A stretch of DNA of 12,052 bases from a bacterium (GCA_020627425.1 JAHKXX010000320.1:1-12052); one strand, 5' to 3'. Positions 1 to 6,910 are shown, counted from the first letter of the stretch. A program made the numbers and translations. Notes: generated from the sequence alone by a model not told the origin.

Positions 1-85
1 CGAATATTTCTGTCTATCCTACTCATTGTCTCCAAAAAAGCAGTACAGCGAGGATGCCGTGAGGTTATCACACTCATTATTCTTT
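1..85 (-). repeat. Central spacer unit of repeat block, left copy (continues off window)
   Basis: Read on the minus strand, this stretch matches 5478-5545 on the plus strand. The best segment is 20-49 (minus) against 5509-5538 (plus): both begin GCTGTACTG and continue through TTGGA-ACAAT-AGTAG with few differences. The match extends through AATAATG and the ACG-CAT region on the other side. After this unit the minus strand reads AGGATAGACA at about 10-19, the same words that open repeat copy A (121-130). I infer that a further, minus-oriented repeat copy begins here and runs off the left edge. I see no convincing gene in 1-354. A 25-codon reading frame from 77 leftwards lacks a ribosome site and lies entirely in repeat sequence. 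Confidence 0.6.
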
Positions 86-112
86 TTTCTTTATTCTTTT
101 ATTCTGTCGGTA

Positions 113-305
113 CACAAAACAGGATAGACAAATATACCCGCCTTTACTATAAAGCAGCACGAACGGCACCCTGAGTGCCGTGACGCGGACGGAGAGGTAT
201 AATAAACTAAACCTGTACGCGTGCCGAAAAAGCAGGCGGTAACATTCAAGTAGAGTGCGCGAATTGCTCAGCGCGAGCACGCGCCGCCGCTTGACGGGGG
301 TGGGA
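113..305 (+). repeat. Structured dispersed repeat, copy A (+)
   Basis: This roughly 190-bp GC-rich element recurs inverted at about 5244-5434 (copy B) and directly at about 5551-5712 (copy C). Visible structure, in order: hairpin 1 at 164-180 (CGGCAC, loop CCTGA, GTGCCG); a longer stem pairing ACGCG 183-187 with CGCGT 218-222; an outer stem GCGG 236-239 with CCGC 287-290; and hairpin 3 at 271-284 (GCGCG, loop AGCA, CGCGC). The unpaired word GAGTGCGCGAATTG (253-266) is identical in all three copies. The outer end is TTGACG at 291-296, which serves as a -35 box for the next gene. Copies differ in arm sequence but keep pairing. The family is unknown to me. A structured RNA, a MITE-like element or a BIME-like intergenic repeat are all possible. 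Confidence 0.75.
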
Positions 306-319
306 GAAAGTTATATAAT
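291..319 (+). promoter_or_regulatory. Sigma70-type promoter for the DUF218-protease pair
   Basis: TTGACG (291-296) and a perfect TATAAT (314-319) are separated by exactly 17 bp. The expected transcription start near 326 gives a leader of about 29 nt to the GTG at 355. The -35 box is the outer end of repeat copy A, while the -10 box lies at or just beyond the repeat border. Repeat copy C has the same -35 position relative to its gene. Confidence 0.8.
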
Positions 320-354
320 GGGATGTAAAAGTCCGGGATATGGAGGAGAAGAAT

Positions 355-1119
355 GTGAAAGCGGCAGTAGTGGTGCTTAAGGTGTTGGTTGTCTGCGTTT
401 GTACGGCAGCGATTTTGTGGTATATGGCGTCGGCAATAGTAAATATAGGAAGTGTGATCGGTGCGGCGTATTTCTTTGTTGTTGGTGCTTTTACAGTGTA
501 TACACTTGTGCGTCCGGGAATTTTTAAAAGACTACAGGATAAAAAAATACTTCGTGCACTTGTTGCCGTGTTTGTAGGAGTGGTGTCGGCTGTGGCACTG
601 TATGCGGCTGTTTTGTCCGGATTTATGATAGCTGCTGCAAATAATTCTCCGACGGGGGATGAAACGCTGGTGGTGCTCGGCTGTGGAGTGAACGGCGACA
701 GACCGAGTCTTATGCTGTATGACAGGATAAAAATGGCGGAACAATACCTTAAGGAACACCCTGACGCTGTTTGCGTGGCTTCGGGAGGACAAGGCAACAG
801 AGAAAATATAAGTGAAGCCCAGTGTATAAAAAACGAGCTTGTATATCTTGGTATCGACTCAGGCAGGATATATATAGAGGATAAATCCTCGGATACGCGG
901 GAGAATATAAAAAACACATTGGCTGTGATCGAACAAAATAACCTGAATAAAGATATGACGATAGTTACGGATGCGTTTCACGAGCTGAGAGCTTCTATTA
1001 TCACATCAAAACTCGGAGCAACGTGCAGTGCATATCCCTCACAGACATCGCCGAGACTTCTTCTGAATTTTGCAACAAGAGAGATATTGGCATTAACAGC
1101 AGAACTTTTGGGGTTGTAA
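355..1119 (+). CDS. DUF218 (YdcF/SanA/ElyC-like) membrane protein
   Basis: The 254-residue product has two or three hydrophobic segments (about 3-28, 32-53 and 66-95) followed by a DUF218 domain. Domain marks are the strand and loop LVVLGCGVNGDRPS (about 105-118), ASGGQG (142-147), a SEAQ motif (153-156), a DTRENI motif (180-185) and TDAFHELRA with a conserved-type His (about 209). In characterised relatives (E. coli SanA, ElyC) such proteins are anchored in the envelope and affect envelope integrity or lipid-carrier economy; the chemistry is not settled. I chose GTG 355 because GGAGGAG at 342-348 sits 6 nt upstream. The in-frame ATG at 340 overlaps that ribosome site and has none of its own. 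The gene is probably co-transcribed with the protease 70 bp downstream. Family assignment is solid; the function here is inference. Confidence 0.85.
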   Translation: MKAAVVVLKVLVVCVCTAAILWYMASAIVNIGSVIGAAYFFVVGAFTVYTLVRPGIFKRLQDKKILRALVAVFVGVVSAVALYAAVLSGFMIAAANNSPTGDETLVVLGCGVNGDRPSLMLYDRIKMAEQYLKEHPDAVCVASGGQGNRENISEAQCIKNELVYLGIDSGRIYIEDKSSDTRENIKNTLAVIEQNNLNKDMTIVTDAFHELRASIITSKLGATCSAYPSQTSPRLLLNFATREILALTAELLGL

Positions 1120-1189
1120 GTCTTTGTGCTGCACTCCGATGATCCTATGCGGTGTCGGATAAAAGCGCAGTCAATGGAAGGAGCTATAT

Positions 1190-4100
1190 ATGAAAAAAGG
1201 TGTTTTTTCGGCGATACTTGCTGTCGCTCTTACTGCGGCGGTGCTTACCGTTCCGATAATAAATAACGCTATACATAAAAGCGCCGACCACTCCGGAGAG
1301 AGGGTCGGTAAATCACCTATATCTATTTCACAAAAAAGCAATGACGAATCGAGCGAGACTTCAAAGCCTGCTGTCGTGAGAAAATCATATATAGTGATCC
1401 TGAATGAGGACTCTCTGGCGGATGCCGTTATAAAATCGTCCGGAAAGTATAAAACAGTATGTGACCTGATAAAAAGCGACGACTGCCGCCGATGTAACGA
1501 CGATATAAAGAGAGAGCAGGCTATCGTAAAGGCAAGTATACAAAAAATAATATCCGACTCGGATCTTACACACAGCTTTACTTATACTGCCGTGTTTAAC
1601 GGCTTTTCCGTAAATATACCCGAAAACAGGCTTAATGACCTGAAAAAAATAAACGGCGTAAAAAAAGTCGTATCCGGCGAAACAGAAAGAATAATAAACG
1701 AGACGGCGTCGGATAAGTTTTCTCCTCTGCCTCTGTCTCAGCCGGTGCATAGTATGATAAATGCCGACGCTGCCGAAAAGAATAAATTCACCGGCAGCGG
1801 AACCCTGGTGGCTTTTATAGATAATGAATTTGATATCTCGCACAGCGCTTTTTCGAGCCTGCCCGACAGACCGAAATATACCGAGGCAGAGCTAAGCAAC
1901 ATTTATAATTCCGCCTACTTCAATTCCTTTCCGGACTACGGCTTCAAGGATATTTATAAAACCAACAAAATAGTCTTTGCCTATGACTATGCCGACGGCG
2001 ACAACGAGACCTATAATCCCGGAACCAGCCACGGTACCGCCGTAGCGGCTCTGACATGCGGTAATAACGGAAAAACAGGTGCAGACCGCTTTAAAGGCAT
2101 AGCCCCCGATGCACAGATAGCGATGATGAAGGTGTCCGACAATACCTCTGTCGACAGCGGAAAAATAATATCCTCATGCGCTTTTTTTGCGGCGCTTGAC
2201 GATGCCGTGAAGCTCGGAGCAGATGTTATAAGCTGCGGCTTCGGCTCTCCGTCCGACGCCTCGGACAGGGAGCTTTATAATTCTGTTATAAATCTGCTGA
2301 ACAGCTTTGACACTCAGTTTATAGCACCGTCCGGCAACGACGGCTATGTGTCCGGGGACGGCTCCTTACTTGCTGCCGGAAATATAGACTACGGTACTCT
2401 GAACGGTTTGTCCGATCCCGAGTTTGTTTTTTGCGCCGCCTCTGCCGACAGCAGCTCTGCTCTGCGCCGCGAGATGACGGTAAACGGCAAAAAAATCCCC
2501 TACAGTGAATATAACCTTGTCGGTGACAGAGACACCGACGACGCTTTAGTATATTCCCTTATTGATGCGCTGAAAAAAGATACGCCTTATCTGCTTGCAG
2601 AGCTGCCCGAAGAGGATGAGTCTGCCGAAGACGTACAGGAAAACACGGTTCTGCAAAAGGCTGTTTTTGCGCACCGTGGCGAGATTGTGGCTTTGGCTCA
2701 GAGCGAGTCCCCGGATACCGTTATAAACGATGAAGCAGCAGCACTTGCTGCCTATGCAAACGCACTGTATAAAAAGGGAGCGGTGGCTCTTATAATTATC
2801 GACAGCGACAGTATACCCGATACGGAGCTTCACCACAAGGCAGCTCCTCAGCCGCTGCCGTTTGGATATATCAGCAGCAGCTATGCGGACTACCTTTCGG
2901 AGAATAAAGAGGGTTTCGTCAGGTGCGGCAGCAGTATGCAGACCTATTATAACGAAGGCGGCACGGTAATCTCCGATTACAGCTCGTACGGAGTTACACC
3001 GGATATGAAGCTGAAGCCCGATATTACCGCTCCGGGCGGCAATGTGTATTCCGCCGTCAACGGCGATAAATATGAGTGCTTTTCCGGAACCTCGATGTCT
3101 GCCGCCGTGCTTTCCGGCTCGTTTCTGGCACTAAAGGAATATGTAATGAGTAACCCCGTATACAGCGACTACAGAGAAAGCAATATGAACGACCTTATCC
3201 GATCGCTGCTGATGAGTAATGCACGGGTCATTCCTTATCCCGAAGGAAATAATATCACAAGATATACCGAGAGCAGCCCTTCGGGGGCTGAGGACAGTAC
3301 GGAAAGTACAGACAATACGGACGATTCGGAAAATACAGAGAATACAGAAAACAATGCAAATACCGAAGCAGAGGAAAGCTCTCTGTATTATTCCCCCCGT
3401 CTGCAGGGAGCCGGAATAATAGATATGAACAAGGCGCTGTCAAGCGCAGGCTTTGTCACGGTAAATGATACGGTTATGTCCTCTGCAAGTCTCGGTGACG
3501 GAACGACGGGCGAATACAGCTTCAAGGCAGAGGTGCACAATTATTCCGGCAAAGAAAGAGAATACACCGTAAGCACGGTGTTCCAGACGGATTCATATGA
3601 AACAGAAAACGGGACGATCATAAACAAGCTGTTTCCGCTAAATATTGACGAGCATTTGTCTGTCGAGATAACACAAAACGGTAAATCGGAGAACAGGATT
3701 GTTGTGCCGTCAAAGGGCAGCGTGTCGCTGGATATAAAAATCAGGCTTGACGATGTTTTTGCCGTTGCTATGAGCAAAAGCTTTGAAAACGGCTTTTATA
3801 TTGACGGATATGTATTTTTCTCGTCGGAAGATACAAGGCTGAATATACCTGTTATGGGCTTCTACGGAGACACCTCTGCCCAGCCGGTGTTTGACAGCAC
3901 CGTTTATGATGACAGTGACAGCCTTTCGGGCAAAAAGGGTGTTCTGTCGGCTTTTGACGGGCAGGACATAAATTCCGCATATACGCTCGGCTATAATATT
4001 TTTACAGACCGGGTAAGCGCCGACAATATTTCAATAGGTAAGGATACGCTCAGAAATTTTGAAGACAACAGTTATCTGCAGGACTCGTTTATACTGCCTG

Positions 4101-5272
4101 ATATATATCTGCTGAAAAACGCTTATAACGTGCGGATAAATATCCGCTCGTCTGACGGAAATACCGACCGCAGCTTTGATCTTGGCAACATAAGCTCCTA
4201 TAGTTCCGGGTCGGTTTCTTCTCTTACCTATACCTATAAGAAAAGCTCTGCGCTGCAAAAATTCTTCTCATCGCTTCCCGACGGAAAATACACCTATACT
4301 GTCAGCGCTTCGGGAATGAACAGTCAAGGCGAGCTGTTGCCTGCACAGACAAAGAGTTACGACTTTGTCTGTGACAACAAAAAGCCTGCAAATGTCAGCG
4401 GAAAGACATATACCGAAAACGGCAGGATATATCTGAAGCTCAGCGCACGCGACGAAAACGCTCTTATGGGGTTCAGACTCTATGCGGCGACATACAACTC
4501 CGATACGCACAAATACGACTATGCAGACCCCATCGACAGGCTCATAGAGACCGGCTATCTGAGTGCTGACGCATACAGCATAAGCAGTATAACAACAGAC
4601 AGCAGCGGACTTGTAAGCTTTATTTATGACATCACGAGTCTCAGAAGCTGTCTTTCACACCTTAGCAAATATGCAGGAAGCTACACCGATATGCCTTCAT
4701 CTTTAAAAATAGTATACAGAGCCGCAGACTACAGCTTCAATCTATCCGATGCCAAAACAGCCGATACGATAGTATACGGAAACGCCTCGTTTACGGTAAA
4801 GGGTGACAGCGGTGAGCCTATAAAGGGTGTAGAGATCCGACTTGAAAGCAGCAGCAGAACGACTGATGCAGACGGCAAGGCAGAGTTTAAAAGTCTTGAG
4901 CCGAACATTTATACCGTACAATTAAAGAACCTTCCGAAGGGCTACGAGCAGTCAGAGAAGGTCTATCTGGTAAGCATTACAGAGAACAGTCTTGAATACA
5001 AGCAGGACATTGTTCTGAAATTTGTCGGCAAAGAGGGCGAACGTGTAGTTTACTCATCGAGCGACTCCGAGGACAGCGAGGAGCAAAGCTCACAAATCAC
5101 CCCCGAGAGCAGTATTCAGGAGAGCGTGGAGCCGCAAAGCTCTGCGTCCGAGGACAGCGACGGCAATTCCTTCTATGCCCTCGGCTTCATAGGCACACTC
5201 TTAATAATCGGCATAATCTCCCTCATAATAACCCAAAACCAACGCCAAGCAGGCGGCGCGTGCTCGCGCTGA
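1190..5272 (+). CDS. Membrane-tethered subtilisin-like (S8) surface protease, C5a-peptidase/lactocepin type
   Basis: This 1360-residue exported serine protease starts at ATG 1190 behind GGAAGGAG (1176-1183, 6 nt spacing). Order of parts: signal peptide (about 1-28); inhibitor-I9-like propeptide (about 65-163); S8 catalytic domain with Asp211 (FIDNEFD), His281 (TSHGTAV), oxyanion Asn383 (PSGNDG) and nucleophile Ser635 (FSGTSMS). A PA-like insertion lies between His and Ser (about 420-595). An acidic Asn/Thr/Glu-rich insert (about 695-731) precedes the final catalytic-domain helix (LQGAGIIDMNKAL). Next come an Fn3-like domain (about 756-893, ending MGFYGD as in C5a peptidases), less clear beta-rich domains, a CnaB/SdrD-like domain (about 1199-1265), a Ser/Glu/Asp linker (about 1288-1327), a membrane helix (1328-1347) and a 13-residue tail. 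No LPXTG sorting signal is seen, so it is likely held in the membrane with the catalytic part outside. All catalytic residues are present. The last seven codons lie in repeat copy B. The substrate is unknown; peptide scavenging or processing of surface proteins are both plausible. Confidence 0.93.
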   Translation: MKKGVFSAILAVALTAAVLTVPIINNAIHKSADHSGERVGKSPISISQKSNDESSETSKPAVVRKSYIVILNEDSLADAVIKSSGKYKTVCDLIKSDDCRRCNDDIKREQAIVKASIQKIISDSDLTHSFTYTAVFNGFSVNIPENRLNDLKKINGVKKVVSGETERIINETASDKFSPLPLSQPVHSMINADAAEKNKFTGSGTLVAFIDNEFDISHSAFSSLPDRPKYTEAELSNIYNSAYFNSFPDYGFKDIYKTNKIVFAYDYADGDNETYNPGTSHGTAVAALTCGNNGKTGADRFKGIAPDAQIAMMKVSDNTSVDSGKIISSCAFFAALDDAVKLGADVISCGFGSPSDASDRELYNSVINLLNSFDTQFIAPSGNDGYVSGDGSLLAAGNIDYGTLNGLSDPEFVFCAASADSSSALRREMTVNGKKIPYSEYNLVGDRDTDDALVYSLIDALKKDTPYLLAELPEEDESAEDVQENTVLQKAVFAHRGEIVALAQSESPDTVINDEAAALAAYANALYKKGAVALIIIDSDSIPDTELHHKAAPQPLPFGYISSSYADYLSENKEGFVRCGSSMQTYYNEGGTVISDYSSYGVTPDMKLKPDITAPGGNVYSAVNGDKYECFSGTSMSAAVLSGSFLALKEYVMSNPVYSDYRESNMNDLIRSLLMSNARVIPYPEGNNITRYTESSPSGAEDSTESTDNTDDSENTENTENNANTEAEESSLYYSPRLQGAGIIDMNKALSSAGFVTVNDTVMSSASLGDGTTGEYSFKAEVHNYSGKEREYTVSTVFQTDSYETENGTIINKLFPLNIDEHLSVEITQNGKSENRIVVPSKGSVSLDIKIRLDDVFAVAMSKSFENGFYIDGYVFFSSEDTRLNIPVMGFYGDTSAQPVFDSTVYDDSDSLSGKKGVLSAFDGQDINSAYTLGYNIFTDRVSADNISIGKDTLRNFEDNSYLQDSFILPDIYLLKNAYNVRINIRSSDGNTDRSFDLGNISSYSSGSVSSLTYTYKKSSALQKFFSSLPDGKYTYTVSASGMNSQGELLPAQTKSYDFVCDNKKPANVSGKTYTENGRIYLKLSARDENALMGFRLYAATYNSDTHKYDYADPIDRLIETGYLSADAYSISSITTDSSGLVSFIYDITSLRSCLSHLSKYAGSYTDMPSSLKIVYRAADYSFNLSDAKTADTIVYGNASFTVKGDSGEPIKGVEIRLESSSRTTDADGKAEFKSLEPNIYTVQLKNLPKGYEQSEKVYLVSITENSLEYKQDIVLKFVGKEGERVVYSSSDSEDSEEQSSQITPESSIQESVEPQSSASEDSDGNSFYALGFIGTLLIIGIISLIITQNQRQAGGACSR

Positions 5273-5434
5273 GCAATTCGCGCACTCTACTCGGTGTTAC
5301 CGCCTACCTTATTGGCACGCGGACGGATTGGGTTTATTTTCCCTCTCAGTCCGCGCCGTGCCGCACAGGGCGGCACTTGACGCTGGTTTGATGTGGAGGC
5401 GAGTATGTTTGTCTATTCTGTTTTGTTTACCAAC
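5244..5434 (-). repeat. Structured dispersed repeat, copy B (-), overlapping the protease 3' end
   Basis: This is an inverted copy of repeat A. Positions 5252-5291 are the exact reverse complement of 249-288 (40 bp), and similarity continues to about 5434, where the minus strand reads AACAAAACAGAATAGACA against ACAAAACAGGATAGACA in A. Stems are kept with different arms: hairpin 1 at 5358-5376 (GTGCCGC, loop CCTGT on the minus strand, GCGGCAC), the middle stem CGCGGAC 5318-5324 with GTCCGCG 5349-5355, and hairpin 3 at 5256-5269. The outer end reads TTGGCG (5249-5244) and lacks a -10 box at the right distance, so the antisense promoter seems dead. The copy supplies the protease stop codon and its last seven codons. 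Confidence 0.75.
5358..5376 (+). other. Strong hairpin downstream of the protease gene (repeat hairpin 1 of copy B)
   Basis: A perfect 7-bp stem (GTGCCGC / GCGGCAC) with a 5-nt loop begins 86 nt after the protease stop. It would be transcribed in the protease mRNA. No T-run follows directly, so it is not a canonical intrinsic terminator, although a T-rich stretch lies further on (5407-5450). It could act as a 3' stability structure or a weak terminator. Confidence 0.5.
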
Positions 5435-5477
5435 TTTTATATTTTACTGAAGACTGAAAACTTAAGACTGAAGAAGT

Positions 5478-5545
5478 AATAATGCTTACGCAAACACACG
5501 TCATAATTGCTGTACTGATTATTGGAAACAATAAGTAGAGTGGAA
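5478..5545 (+). repeat. Central spacer unit of repeat block, right copy (+)
   Basis: This matches the minus strand of 1-85, most clearly at 5509-5538 (GCTGTACTG followed by TTGGAAACAATAAGTAG against TTGGAGACAATGAGTAG). It lies between the divergent copies B (-) and C (+), just as the left copy lies between A (+) and an inferred minus-oriented copy outside the window. No coding potential is evident: the only ATG frame stops after 18 codons. Between this unit and copy B, the short word AAGACTGAA occurs twice (about 5451-5474). Confidence 0.6.
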
Positions 5546-5550
5546 TAATA

Positions 5551-5712
5551 TATCAGCCGTCTCTCCTCAGTTAGCACGAGCGGCGCCCTGAGCGCCGTGA
5601 CGCGGATGGTGACGTATCATAAACCAAGCTTGACCGCGTGCCCAAAAAGTCGGCGGCGACACCAAGTTGAGTGCGCGAATTGACAGCGGAGGCACTCCGC
5701 CGCCGCTTGACA
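5551..5712 (+). repeat. Structured dispersed repeat, copy C (+)
   Basis: This is a direct copy of repeat A, more diverged but alignable along its whole length (GCACGA-CGGC, GTGACGCGGA, GAGTGCGCGAATTG, GCCGCCGCTTGAC). Hairpin 1 (5581-5597) is CGGCGC, loop CCTGA, GCGCCG, so the fifth A-T pair of copy A has become G-C. The middle stem pairs ACGCGG 5600-5605 with CCGCGT 5634-5639. Hairpin 3 (5686-5700) is GCGGAG, loop GCA, CTCCGC against GCGCG/CGCGC in A. An outer stem GCGGCG 5653-5658 with CGCCGC 5701-5706 stacks directly on it. The outer end is TTGACA 5707-5712, the -35 box of the following operon. The left border (about 5551) is approximate. Confidence 0.75.
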
Positions 5713-5735
5713 AGTGGGGGATTTTGAGTTTTAAT
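5707..5735 (+). promoter_or_regulatory. Promoter for the DJ-1/FTHF cyclo-ligase/mltG operon
   Basis: A consensus TTGACA (5707-5712) is followed after 17 bp by TTTAAT (5730-5735). An alternative -10 is TAATAT at 5732-5737, with 19 bp. The start site would be near 5742, giving a leader of about 48 nt. As with repeat A, the -35 box is the last conserved word of the repeat and the -10 box lies outside it. Confidence 0.7.
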
Positions 5736-5789
5736 ATAGGGTAGGAGATTGTTTGGGAAAAACCAATAAACGGAAAGGACGACTTTTTT

Positions 5790-6329
5790 ATGATATACTT
5801 GTTTCTTGCAGAGGGTTTTGAAGAGATAGAGGCACTGACACCTGTAGATGTGCTTCGCCGCGGAAAGACAGAGCTTGTTACTGTCGGGGTCGGCACTAAA
5901 TTTGTCAAAGGCTCACACGGTATAAACGTGGAGGCGGATATTACTACAGATGATATAACCTCCTTTGACGGCGTGGACGCGGTGATACTGCCCGGCGGTA
6001 TGCCCGGTACGTTGAACCTTGAAAAAAATAAAACAGTTATCGACGCGGTGAAATACTGCTTTGATAATAATAAAATAATAGCCGCTATCTGCGCAGCACC
6101 GTCTATACTTGGTCACCTTGGAATGTTAAAGGGAAAAAAGGCTACGGCTTTCCCGTCTTTTCAGAGCGAGCTTGAGGGAGCAACCCTTGGCGACTTTGTA
6201 GAGCAGGACGGCAATATAATAACGGCACGCGGTATGGGCGTTGCACTTGAGTTCGGACTGAAGCTTTTAGAGGTGATGAAGGGTACGGATGCAAGTAAAA
6301 GAGTAAAGGATTCACTACAATGTCGGTAA
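5790..6329 (+). CDS. DJ-1/PfpI (YajL/ThiJ) family protein
   Basis: The 179-residue protein matches the full length of the DJ-1 subfamily. It opens with MIYLFLAEGFEEIEALTPVD, where Glu14 corresponds to Glu18 of human DJ-1. It contains the nucleophile-elbow Cys101 in AAICAAPSILG, the VILPGGMPG loop (65-73), and the TARGMG strand near the end. The partner position of DJ-1 His126 does not appear as a histidine (AFPSFQ). Family members are credited with oxidative-stress protection and glyoxalase- or deglycase-like activity, and the exact reaction is disputed. The start has GGAAAGGA at 5772-5779, 10 nt upstream. The end overlaps the next gene by 10 nt, which indicates translational coupling. Confidence 0.9.
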   Translation: MIYLFLAEGFEEIEALTPVDVLRRGKTELVTVGVGTKFVKGSHGINVEADITTDDITSFDGVDAVILPGGMPGTLNLEKNKTVIDAVKYCFDNNKIIAAICAAPSILGHLGMLKGKKATAFPSFQSELEGATLGDFVEQDGNIITARGMGVALEFGLKLLEVMKGTDASKRVKDSLQCR

Positions 6330-6910
6330 ATAATGGCAGGGCAGTAAAAAAATCGCTGAGAGAAAAATATATAAATATACGAAACAGTATCCTGCCCGAG
6401 GAGAAGCAAAGGCTTGACGAGGCGGTGTTTGAACGCGTTGTCAGACTGACGCAATATAAAGAATGTAAGCTGCTGCTCACCTATGTTTCAAAAGGAACAG
6501 AGGTAGATACCAGACGGCTTATTGACTATGCACTCGGCGACAATAAGACTGTTGCGGTGCCAAGGTGTGTTGAAAATACAAGGGATATGGAATTCTACAT
6601 CATTACATCCGCAGATCAGCTGGAGCCGGGCTGCTTTTCGGTGTTGGAGCCGAAAACAGAGGAATGTAAAAAAGCAGAGGACTTTTCCGACAGCTTTTGT
6701 ATAGTCCCCGGACTGTCGTTTGATGTGTCCGGCTACAGACTCGGCTACGGAATGGGATATTACGACAGGTTTTTGTCATCCTATAAGGGCAGAACGGCAG
6801 GTCTGTGCTATTCGGAATTTGTAAGGTTCAAGGAATTGCCGAAGAACAGATATGATAAGTCCGTTGAACTGATCGTAACGGAAGCCTATATAAGACGTAC
6901 TGCACGGTAA
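6320..6910 (+). CDS. 5-formyltetrahydrofolate cyclo-ligase (MTHFS)
   Basis: The 196-residue protein is of normal length for the family that converts 5-formyl-THF to 5,10-methenyl-THF with ATP, salvaging folate in the cytoplasm. Visible marks are the basic N-terminus KKSLREKYINIRNSI (10-24), the substrate and nucleotide segments VDTRRLIDYAL and KTVAVPRC (62-83), the signature PGLSFDVSGYRLGYGMGYYD (130-149, then Arg150), and the terminal ELIVTEAY strand. The ATG at 6320 lies inside the 3' end of the DJ-1 gene, with AAAGGA at 6305-6310. Only 23 nt separate it from mltG. The genes share a transcript, although no direct metabolic link with mltG is evident. Confidence 0.93.
   Translation: MSVNNGRAVKKSLREKYINIRNSILPEEKQRLDEAVFERVVRLTQYKECKLLLTYVSKGTEVDTRRLIDYALGDNKTVAVPRCVENTRDMEFYIITSADQLEPGCFSVLEPKTEECKKAEDFSDSFCIVPGLSFDVSGYRLGYGMGYYDRFLSSYKGRTAGLCYSEFVRFKELPKNRYDKSVELIVTEAYIRRTAR

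Noticed and set aside
1..77. 25 codons open to the left edge on the minus strand (start at 77)
   Set aside because: It lies in the repeat spacer unit, whose other copy at 5482 stops after 18 codons. There is no Shine-Dalgarno and the reading frame is not shared between copies.
77..280. 67-codon minus-strand frame starting MLALSNSRTLL
   Set aside because: It lies wholly within repeat copy A. The same words occur in copy B, where they form part of the protease end and non-coding DNA. Conservation follows the hairpins, not a reading frame.
246..917. 223-codon open frame on the minus strand opposite the DUF218 gene
   Set aside because: It covers the repeat and the antisense of a gene with clear DUF218 motifs. 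The Ser/Thr-rich translation has no recognisable domain and there is no ribosome site; it is a shadow.
113..5712. CRISPR array or phage attachment sites
   Set aside because: The repeats are too long, too few and too diverged, with no regular spacers or cas genes. No integrase, transposase or phage gene is present in the window.
5736..5789. Riboswitch or attenuator in the leader of the DJ-1 operon
   Set aside because: The leader after the predicted start site is only about 48 nt and shows no stable stem or known aptamer core. The hairpins of repeat C lie upstream of the start site.
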